Positions 1-5,994 of a stretch of 25,354 nucleotides of DNA are shown piece after piece. The notes under the pieces are model-generated. The model saw only the letters and a list, made by a program, of their open reading frames with translations. It did no database searches and was not told where the DNA came from. Each line of letters starts with the position of its first letter. The first letter of the stretch is position 1. The stretch comes from JBQCHF01 sp051953655 (GTDB lineage: Bacteria; Actinomycetota; Actinomycetes; Motilibacterales; Motilibacteraceae), in NCBI GenBank assembly GCA_051953655.1, contig JBQCIO010000044.1, positions 1 through 25,354 of the forward strand, given 5' to 3'. The position numbers and the translations under genes were made by a program.

Positions 1-129
1 TTCCGCGGAATCAGCCAGGCCGAGCTCGACCGGGTCGCCGAGGAGCTCAACACCCGACCCCGCGAGACCCTGGACTGGCAGACTCCCGCCGAAGCCCTCG
101 ACGGGTTCCTCGTTGCATCCACCGGTTGA
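1..129 (+). pseudogene. IS30-family transposase, C-terminal fragment cut by the window edge
   Basis: The first 42 codons read open from base 1 and stop with TGA at 127-129. The peptide contains QAELDRVAEELNTRPRETL followed by DWQTPAEAL. This matches the end of the DDE integrase core of IS30-type transposases, where a 'LN.RPRKTL.W.TPAE' signature closes the protein. Only the tail is present, so I cannot say whether the element is intact beyond the window. The other inverted repeat is not available, so the exact right end of the element, probably within 130-160, cannot be fixed. A contig edge inside a multicopy insertion sequence is a common assembly break point. Confidence in the family is good, in completeness none. 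Confidence 0.8.
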
Positions 130-159
130 GCCCGCCGACGCGCCACCAGTCCTTCACGA

Positions 160-2889
160 TCACGGCAGGCTGCGCGCCACGGGAAGCGCGATCTCGGCCC
201 AGACCGCCTTGCCCTCGGGGGTCGGGCGGAAGCCCCAGCGGTCGGCCAGGGCGGCCACGACGGCCACGCCGCGGCCGGACTCCGACTCGGCGTCGGAGGC
301 CCGCCGCCGGGGTGTGACCGGGCTCGCGTCCAGGACCTCCACCACGAGGGCGGACGGTGCCTGGCGCAGCCGCAGCTCGGCCTGGTCCCCGGCATGCAGG
401 ACGGCGTTGGTGGCCAGCTCTGACACGACCAGGGCGAGCACGTCCAGGACGTCGCCGTCGACGTCCCACCCGGCCGCGGCGTCGACGGCCCGGGCGCGTG
501 CCGTCGCGACGTCGCCGGGATCGCGCAGCGGCACCGAGAGCGAGTGCCCGGCCAGGTCGGTCCGCACCACCGGGCGGGCGAGCAGGACGCACGTGTCGTC
601 GTCGTGCCCCTGCGCGCGCCCGAGCGCGGCAAGAATGCCGTCCGCGACGCCGGCCAGGTCCTGCTCCGACGACCCGTCGGAGATCTGGGCCACCACCCGT
701 TCGAGGGCGGCGAGACCGACGTCGATGTCCTGGTCGCGGCTCTCGATGAGCCCGTCGGTGTAGAGCACCAGCGTGGAGCCGGCCGGCAGCTGCACGCTGA
801 GCTCACGGAACGGCTCCGCCTGCACGCCCAGCGGCGCTCCCAGCCGTCCCTCCAGCCGCTGGACGGTGCCGTCCGGGTGCAGCACCAGCGGGGGCGGGTG
901 CCCGGTGTTGGCCAGCACCAGCTCGTTGGTCGAGGGGTCGTGCACCGCGTAGACGACGGTGATGATCTGCTCGAGGTCGAGCTCGTGGACCAGGGAGTCG
1001 AGCAGCCCGAGCACGTCGGTGGGCGGCAGGTCGAGCTGGGCGAAGGCCCGCAGCGCCGCGCGCAGCTGGCCCATGACCGCGGCCGCCCGCACCCCGCGGC
1101 CCATGACGTCGCCGATGACGACGGCCGTGCGGCCGGCGCCCAGCGGCACGACGTCGTACCAGTCACCCCCGACCTCGGTGCCCTCCACGCCCGCGACGTA
1201 GCGAGCGGCCACCGCGAGCTCCTCACGACTGCGCGCCTCGCCGAGCAGGCTGCGCTGCAGCGTGACGGCCACCTCGCGCTGCTGGCGGAACGTGGACGCC
1301 CGCTCCACGGCCAGGGACGCGCGCTCGGCCAGCTCCCTGGCCGCGGCGACGTCGTCCGAGTCGAACGGCCAGCGGCTGCCCAGGGCCAGCAGGCTCAGCG
1401 CCCCCACGACGTGCCCGCGCACGACGAGCGGCACGGCCAGCAGCGAGTGCGCCCGGGCCCGTGCGGCGCTGCGCGCGGCGCTCGCGCTCCCGGCGAGCTC
1501 GCTCGACCCGTCGTCGGAGAGCTCGTGCGCCGCGGGCGCCCCGTGCTCGACCGCCAGGACCACCGGGTGCCCGCGGGGGATGCGCAGCAGCTGCCCGAGC
1601 GGCAGCGGGTCCAGGCCGGAGGACGCCGCCACGGCGATGGCCGCGCGGACCAGCTCGAACCCGTCGTCCGGACCCTCCGTCGGACGGTCCGGGTCGATGC
1701 GCTCGAGCGCCAGCGCGCTGCGCGAGGGCGCGAGCCACACCGAGGCGACGTCGGCGAAGGAGGGGACGAGGACGTCGACGAGGCGGTCGAGGGTCTCGCC
1801 CAGCTCCAGCGAGCTGTTGACCGCCACGGTGGCTCGGGACAGCACCTCGAGGCGGTTGCGCGCCCGCTCGCTGGCCGTGAGCGCGTTCTCGCGCGACTCC
1901 AGCAGCACCGCGTTGTCCACGGCGATCCCGCCGCGGCGGCCGATGTCCTCGGCCAGCAGGCGCTCCTCCTCGGTCCACGGCTGGTCCGCCGGGCGCACCA
2001 GCGACAGGGCGCCGACCACCGTGCCGCGGGCCAGCAGCGGGACCGAGCAGATGTGCCAGCCCTCCAGCAGCGCCAACCGCCGGCGCAGCGCCGCGTCGCC
2101 CGGCGCGAGCCGGTCCAGCGGTTCGGGGTCGACACGGGCCAGCGACGTCGTGGCGGTGACGAGGGCGCGGTTCGCGCCGGTGGGAGCGCGGCCCACCCGG
2201 TCGAGCTGTTCAGCCGCCTCCACGACCGCGGCGCACGCCTCGAGGCCGCTTCCCTCGGTGCGCCCGAAGCCGCGCACCCGCAGCCGGCCGTCGGGCCGGC
2301 GGACGACCACCATCGCCCCGTCGGCCAGCTCGGGCACGACGGCGCGCACCAGGGCGGCCAGCCGCCCGGGCACGTCGAGGGCGGGCAGCGTGTCCTCGCT
2401 GACCCGCCCGAGCAGCGCCAGGCGACGCCGGGCCGAGGCGGCCCGCTGCGCCAGCCCGTGCCGGTCGGTGACGTCCAGCGTGACACCGACCGCGCCGAGG
2501 AAGCGCCCGGCCTCGTCCAGGAGCACCTGCCCCCGGCTCTCGAACCAGCACTCGTCGCCGTCGGGGCGGCGCACCCGGTACTCCATCACCGCCGGCCCGC
2601 CGCTCCGGGCCGCCCGGCGCACCTCGGCCTCGCACGCGCCGCGGTCGTCGGGGTGCACCAGGGCCCACCAGGCGGCCAGGGTGCCGTCGAACTCCCCCGG
2701 CTCCAGTCCGTGCAGGCGGCAGTTCGTCGCGTCCCACACCACCTCGTCGATGCCGGCGACCCACTCCCAGGCGCCGACGCTCCCCGCCGCGGCGGCCGCG
2801 GCGATGTCCAGGGCACGCAGCGCGGGCCGGACGGGCTCAGGCAGGGGAGGGTCGGGCAGCGGAGGGTCAGGCAGGGGAGGGTCGAGCAC
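160..2889 (-). CDS. PAS-GAF-GAF-PP2C (SpoIIE-type) phosphatase with C-terminal anti-sigma-like ATPase domain
   Basis: This 909-residue cytoplasmic regulator probably acts in a partner-switching stress circuit, dephosphorylating an anti-sigma-factor antagonist and possibly phosphorylating one through its kinase-like domain. In order it has a proline-rich N-terminus (residues 3-19), a PAS domain (about 28-145, with WEW and the YRVRRPDG core), GAF 1 (about 153-320), GAF 2 (about 345-530), a SpoIIE/PP2C domain (about 545-760, with EVGGDWYD and VIGDVMGRG metal-binding segments) and a HATPase_c_2 domain (about 783-909, N-box SELATNAVLHA and GRG box). The GTG start at 2887-2889 is chosen because AGGAGG lies six bases upstream. 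The frame stays open further upstream but without such a site. Two copies of a 19-base palindrome lie inside it (280-298 and 664-682). The partner proteins are not in the window. Confidence 0.9.
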   Translation of the reverse strand: MLDPPLPDPPLPDPPLPEPVRPALRALDIAAAAAAGSVGAWEWVAGIDEVVWDATNCRLHGLEPGEFDGTLAAWWALVHPDDRGACEAEVRRAARSGGPAVMEYRVRRPDGDECWFESRGQVLLDEAGRFLGAVGVTLDVTDRHGLAQRAASARRRLALLGRVSEDTLPALDVPGRLAALVRAVVPELADGAMVVVRRPDGRLRVRGFGRTEGSGLEACAAVVEAAEQLDRVGRAPTGANRALVTATTSLARVDPEPLDRLAPGDAALRRRLALLEGWHICSVPLLARGTVVGALSLVRPADQPWTEEERLLAEDIGRRGGIAVDNAVLLESRENALTASERARNRLEVLSRATVAVNSSLELGETLDRLVDVLVPSFADVASVWLAPSRSALALERIDPDRPTEGPDDGFELVRAAIAVAASSGLDPLPLGQLLRIPRGHPVVLAVEHGAPAAHELSDDGSSELAGSASAARSAARARAHSLLAVPLVVRGHVVGALSLLALGSRWPFDSDDVAAARELAERASLAVERASTFRQQREVAVTLQRSLLGEARSREELAVAARYVAGVEGTEVGGDWYDVVPLGAGRTAVVIGDVMGRGVRAAAVMGQLRAALRAFAQLDLPPTDVLGLLDSLVHELDLEQIITVVYAVHDPSTNELVLANTGHPPPLVLHPDGTVQRLEGRLGAPLGVQAEPFRELSVQLPAGSTLVLYTDGLIESRDQDIDVGLAALERVVAQISDGSSEQDLAGVADGILAALGRAQGHDDDTCVLLARPVVRTDLAGHSLSVPLRDPGDVATARARAVDAAAGWDVDGDVLDVLALVVSELATNAVLHAGDQAELRLRQAPSALVVEVLDASPVTPRRRASDAESESGRGVAVVAALADRWGFRPTPEGKAVWAEIALPVARSLP
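280..298. repeat. In-frame palindromic element, copy 1 (SDAESE)
   Basis: CTCCGAC and GTCGGAG form 7-base arms around a 5-base centre, giving the same 19-base total length as the other copies. On the minus strand it reads Ser-Asp-Ala-Glu-Ser-Glu within the HATPase domain of the PP2C regulator. The centre departs from the consensus by one base. Confidence 0.7.
664..682. repeat. In-frame palindromic element, copy 2 (SDGSSE)
   Basis: CTCCGACG and CGTCGGAG are perfect 8-base arms around ACC. On the minus strand it encodes Ser-Asp-Gly-Ser-Ser-Glu near residues 736-742 of the PP2C regulator, towards the end of the phosphatase domain. Confidence 0.8.
2838..2882. repeat. Three tandem 15-bp units encoding DPPLP repeats
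   Basis: Three adjacent 15-base units (2838-2852, 2853-2867, 2868-2882) differ at only two positions in the middle copy. They encode the first residues of the PP2C regulator as DPPLP-DPPLP-DPPLP. The unit is a multiple of three, so copy-number change by slippage would keep the frame. Confidence 0.9.
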
Positions 2890-2994
2890 AGCCCCACCTC
2901 CTGCCCGCTGGTCCCCGTACGCGCGCAGCGCGCTGACCTGAAGTCCTACCGCACCCCGGCGCGTTGGGACACACCCGTCGGCCGGGCGGAACCG

Positions 2995-3000
2995 TAGGGT
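2995..3000 (+). promoter_or_regulatory. Probable -10 box of a leaderless promoter for the Nudix gene
   Basis: TAGGGT fits the actinobacterial TANNNT -10 pattern and lies six bases before the GTG start at 3007. That spacing would start the transcript at or next to the start codon. There is no Shine-Dalgarno-like sequence before this GTG. I see no convincing -35 box. Confidence 0.5.
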
Positions 3001-3006
3001 GGGTGC

Positions 3007-3513
3007 GTGCCCCTCCCCCGGTCCCTCGAGCGAGCCGGGCACGTGATCTTCGGGCGGCTCCCGACGCCGGTCCGCCGGGCCGCGGTCGGGCTGGGCACCC
3101 CCGACTTCACCGTGGGCGCGGTCTGCCTGTTCGAGCACGGCGACGAGGTCCTGCTGCTGCGCCAGCTGCACCGGGCGGACTGGAGCCTGCCCGGCGGGCT
3201 GCTCGGCCGCGGGGAGTCCTCCCGCGAGGCGGTCGTCCGCGAGGTGCACGAGGAGCTGGGGCTGCGGGTGGAGGTCGGGCTGCCGCTCGTCACCGCCGTG
3301 GACGCCGAGGTGCGCCGGGTCGACGTCGTCTACGCCGTGCCGCTCGAGCAGCGGATCGAGGTCTCCCCGCGGCGCGAGGCGGTGCGGGCGGAGTGGATGC
3401 GGCCGGAGCAGCTCGACCGCGAGCGCGACCGGCTCACCCTGCGGCTGCTGGGTCTGGTGGCGGCCTCGCGCCGGCCCGGGGCCCAGGCGGGCCGCGTCCT
3501 CGACGCCCGGTGA
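3007..3513 (+). CDS. Nudix hydrolase
   Basis: This 168-residue cytoplasmic hydrolase carries a complete Nudix box at residues 64-86: G64, five residues, E70, seven residues, then REVHEELGL with metal-binding glutamates E82 and E83. Family members cleave nucleoside diphosphates linked to another moiety; the substrate here is unknown. An N-terminal segment of about 30 residues (FGRLPTPVRRAAVGLGTP) precedes the fold, as in several actinobacterial Nudix proteins. The GTG start at 3007 is supported by a TAGGGT -10 box six bases upstream, which suggests leaderless translation. The stop overlaps the GTG of the next gene by four bases (GTGA), so the two are probably translationally coupled. The neighbouring nucleotidyltransferase makes a role in nucleotide-sugar housekeeping possible, but this is inference. 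Confidence 0.88.
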   Translation: MPLPRSLERAGHVIFGRLPTPVRRAAVGLGTPDFTVGAVCLFEHGDEVLLLRQLHRADWSLPGGLLGRGESSREAVVREVHEELGLRVEVGLPLVTAVDAEVRRVDVVYAVPLEQRIEVSPRREAVRAEWMRPEQLDRERDRLTLRLLGLVAASRRPGAQAGRVLDAR

Positions 3514-4367
3514 GCCGGCCGCTCGCCGGGGTGGTGCTGGCCGCCGGCCTCGGCACCCGGCTGCGCCCGCTCACCGACCTGCGGCCGAAGGCGCTGTGCC
3601 CGGTGGGCGACCGGCCGCTGCTGGACTGGGCGCTGGACCGGCTCGCGCCGCACAGCGGGTCCGGGCCCGAGCACCTCGCGGTGAACGCGCACCACCTTGC
3701 CGACCAGGTCGTCGCGCACCTGGGCCTGCGCGCGCACGTGTCGGTGGAGCAGCCCGAGCCGCTCGGCCCGGCCGGGGCGCTGGGGCGGCTGCGGGACTGG
3801 ATCGACGGGCGCGACGTGCTGCTCACCAACGCCGACGCCTGGATCGTCACCTCCGACGCATCGTCGGAGCACGCGCTGGACGGGCTGGTGCGCGGCTGGG
3901 ACGGCGAGCGATGCCGGCTGCTGGTGGTGCCTGCAGAAGCTGATGTGCGCAGGGACTTCGGCGACTCCCGCTACGTCGGGGCCTGCCTGCTGCCGTGGGC
4001 GCTGGTGCGCGAGCTCGCGCCCGAGCCGTCGGGGCTCTACGAGGTCCTGTGGCGGGAGCAGGAGCGGCAGGGCCGGCTGGAGCTGGTCCCGCACGACGGG
4101 CCGGCGCTCGACGTCGGTCGGCCGGCGGACTACCTGCGGGCCAACCTGCTCGCCGCACCGGAGGGCCGGTTGCACCCGTCGGCCGTCGTCAGCGGCGTCG
4201 CCGTGCGCAGCGTCGTCGCAGCGGGCGCCGTCGTGGCGGGCACGGTTGAGCGGTCGGTGGTCTGGGACGGCGCCCGGGTGGAGCGGCACGAGCACCTGGT
4301 GGACGTCGTGCGGGCCGCCGGTCCGGACGGGCCGGTCACTGTGCCCGCTGCTGCCTCCGGCGCCTGA
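3510..4367 (+). CDS. Sugar-phosphate nucleotidyltransferase (GT-A fold) with short left-handed helix tail
   Basis: This 285-residue cytoplasmic enzyme probably transfers a nucleotidyl group to a sugar 1-phosphate. The pyrophosphorylase signature is at residues 7-30: GVVLAAGLGTRLRPLTD followed by the PKAL lysine motif. An NADAW segment around residue 108 supplies the metal-binding aspartate. The last 55 residues (LHPSAVVSGVAVRSVVAAGAVV) resemble degenerate hexapeptide repeats of a left-handed beta helix. It looks closest to the mannose-1-phosphate guanylyltransferase/MurU-like group, but the exact sugar and nucleotide cannot be read from sequence alone. The GTG start overlaps the Nudix stop. 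A palindromic element (3851-3869) is embedded just after the NADAW motif and encodes SDASSE. The 3' end overlaps the convergent acyltransferase by 32 bases. Confidence 0.85.
   Translation: MSRPLAGVVLAAGLGTRLRPLTDLRPKALCPVGDRPLLDWALDRLAPHSGSGPEHLAVNAHHLADQVVAHLGLRAHVSVEQPEPLGPAGALGRLRDWIDGRDVLLTNADAWIVTSDASSEHALDGLVRGWDGERCRLLVVPAEADVRRDFGDSRYVGACLLPWALVRELAPEPSGLYEVLWREQERQGRLELVPHDGPALDVGRPADYLRANLLAAPEGRLHPSAVVSGVAVRSVVAAGAVVAGTVERSVVWDGARVERHEHLVDVVRAAGPDGPVTVPAAASGA
3851..3869. repeat. In-frame palindromic element, copy 3 (SDASSE)
   Basis: CTCCGACG and CGTCGGAG are perfect 8-base arms around CAT. On the plus strand it encodes Ser-Asp-Ala-Ser-Ser-Glu inside the nucleotidyltransferase, between the metal-binding NADAW segment and the following helix. 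Confidence 0.8.
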
Positions 4368-5862
4368 CCGGCTTCTCCGACGCTTCGTCGGAGAAGCCCG
4401 ACGCGACCAGCGCGAGCAGCTGGTCCAGCGCCTCCGACATCGCGTCGGTGATGAGCCACGCGTCGGCGAGCTGCTGCCGGTCCACCACGACGCCGACGTC
4501 GAGGGCGTCGAGGTAGCTGAAGACCGTGATGTTCAGCCCGCCCATGTCGGTGACCACGCTGATCGGGTGGTAGGCCACCAGCCGGGCACCGCCGAGGTAG
4601 AGCGGCACCGGCGGGCCGGGCACGTTGGACACCACGAGGTTCATCACCGGCTCCACCGGCAGCCGGGCCATGAGCGCCATGCCCAGTCGCGAGGCGCGGG
4701 TGACCAGCGCGGCCGGGAGCACCGACGCGGTGTCGAGCATGACCTCGGCGGGCACCGCGCGGTGCCGGGTCTTGGCCTGGTCGAGCACCTCGTGCGCCTG
4801 GCGCAGCCGCTCGAGCGGATCGGGGACGTCGGTGGGGATCGGCACGAGCATCCCGGAGACCCGGTTGCCATAGGTGCCGGCCTGCTCCGGCGTGCGCACG
4901 GACAGCGGCACCAGCGCGACCAGCGCCTCGTCCGGCAGCTCGCCGGCGTCGGCGAGGACCCGGCGCACCGCGGCCGCGCAGACGGTCACCACGACGTCGT
5001 TCACCGTGACCCCGAAGGCGTTCTTCACCGTCTTGACGTCGGCGAGCGGCAGCCGGGAGTAGGCCACCCGCCGGTGCGCGGACAGGGGCGCGTTGAAGAC
5101 GGTGCGCGGCGCCTTCGCCTGCGGCATCTCCAGGAAGCCGCCGTCCGGGGTGTGGACGTCGACGCCGGGCAGGGCGCGCACCGCGGCCGCCACCTGACGG
5201 GCGCCGGGCACCACCCGGAAGGCCGGGTTGGCGTCCAGGTGCGCCAGGGTGCGCGGCAGGCCGCGCAGCGCGCGCAGGGGCTGGCGCGGCAGGCCGGCCA
5301 CGCCGCGGGCGAGCATGCCCAGCTGCCCGGGCACCTCGTGCGCGGGCGGGGCGGGGTCAGGCTCGGGCAGGTCGCGCCCCTCGGGGGAGAGGTCGAGCAG
5401 GGCGGCCAGGATCTCCGCGCCGGACAGGCCGTCGACGGCGGCGTGGTGGACCTTGGTGAACAGCGCCACGTGGCCGCCGGCCAGCCCGCTGATGACGTAC
5501 ATCTCCCACAGCGGGTGCGCCCGGTCCAGCCGCCGCGCGTGCAGCCGGGCCACCTGCTCGGCCAGCTGGCGCTCGTCGCCGGGCTCGGGCAGCGCGAGCT
5601 CGCGCACGTGGTACTCGAGGTCGAAGTCGGGATCCTCCACCCAGTAGGGGTGGTCCAGGCCGAGCGGCACCTCGACCAGCCGCCAGCGGAACGGCGGCAG
5701 GAGGTGGATGCGCGAGCCGACCAGCTCGAGCACCGCGGCCAGGTCGAGCCTGCCGCCCGGGGCGGTGGAGGGGTCGAAGATGCCCAGCCCGGCCACGTGC
5801 CCGTGGTTGCGGGCGTCCTCGAGCGCCAGGAACTGCACGTCCAGGGGGGTCAGCTGCCTCAC
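4336..5862 (-). CDS. Wax ester synthase / diacylglycerol acyltransferase (WS/DGAT)
   Basis: This 508-residue acyltransferase uses acyl-CoA to esterify a fatty alcohol or diacylglycerol, making the neutral storage lipids common in actinobacteria. The catalytic HHxxxDG motif is present as HHAAVDG at residues 139-145, preceded by the conserved PLWE. The second hallmark, NLVVSNVPGP, lies in the C-terminal half. The N-terminus RQLTPLDVQFLALED matches the family start, which supports the GTG at 5860-5862. A TAGCGT box lies eight bases upstream of that GTG, so the mRNA may be leaderless. The protein is a little longer than many family members because of an Arg/Gln-rich tail that includes SDEASE, encoded by a palindromic element. 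The gene converges on the nucleotidyltransferase and is divergent from the hydrolase-ABC gene. Confidence 0.92.
   Translation of the reverse strand: MRQLTPLDVQFLALEDARNHGHVAGLGIFDPSTAPGGRLDLAAVLELVGSRIHLLPPFRWRLVEVPLGLDHPYWVEDPDFDLEYHVRELALPEPGDERQLAEQVARLHARRLDRAHPLWEMYVISGLAGGHVALFTKVHHAAVDGLSGAEILAALLDLSPEGRDLPEPDPAPPAHEVPGQLGMLARGVAGLPRQPLRALRGLPRTLAHLDANPAFRVVPGARQVAAAVRALPGVDVHTPDGGFLEMPQAKAPRTVFNAPLSAHRRVAYSRLPLADVKTVKNAFGVTVNDVVVTVCAAAVRRVLADAGELPDEALVALVPLSVRTPEQAGTYGNRVSGMLVPIPTDVPDPLERLRQAHEVLDQAKTRHRAVPAEVMLDTASVLPAALVTRASRLGMALMARLPVEPVMNLVVSNVPGPPVPLYLGGARLVAYHPISVVTDMGGLNITVFSYLDALDVGVVVDRQQLADAWLITDAMSEALDQLLALVASGFSDEASEKPVRRRRQQRAQ
4370..4398. repeat. In-frame palindromic element, copy 4 (SDEASE), extended to a 13-bp stem
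   Basis: The core CTCCGACG-CTT-CGTCGGAG (4375-4393) is flanked by five further complementary base pairs. This gives a perfect 13-base stem with a 3-base loop. It lies two bases after the nucleotidyltransferase stop and within the last codons of the WS/DGAT gene, encoding Ser-Asp-Glu-Ala-Ser-Glu on the minus strand. It could act as a terminator for the plus-strand transcript. Confidence 0.85.
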
Positions 5863-5870
5863 GCTGCCCG

Positions 5871-5876
5871 ACGCTA
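5871..5876 (-). promoter_or_regulatory. Possible -10 box for the WS/DGAT gene
   Basis: Read on the minus strand the bases are TAGCGT (TANNNT pattern), eight bases before the GTG start. No Shine-Dalgarno sequence is visible there, which fits a leaderless or near-leaderless transcript. No clear -35 box is visible. Confidence 0.35.
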
Positions 5877-5994
5877 CGCCGTGGCGGCGCCGGGTGCCGG
5901 TCGGTGACGTGAACGGGGCGGCTGCGAGGTGCGGGACGTTCCGGGGTGCGTGATCGTTGCGCAGGAGGTCCTCCCCAACTCGCCCAGGAGCCGC

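Noticed and set aside
544..2997. Long open frame of over 800 codons on the plus strand opposite the PP2C regulator
   Set aside because: It is the antisense shadow of a GC-rich gene with clear domains, and its protein is Arg/Gln/Gly-rich with no recognisable motif. The same applies to the long antisense frames opposite the WS/DGAT, hydrolase-ABC, paaZ and lipoprotein genes.
4432..4450. CTCCGACATCGCGTCGGTG in the WS/DGAT gene as a palindrome copy
   Set aside because: It has the right length and frame (TDAMSE) but one arm mismatch, and it lies in a helix that looks native to the family. It is at best a decayed copy and is not counted.
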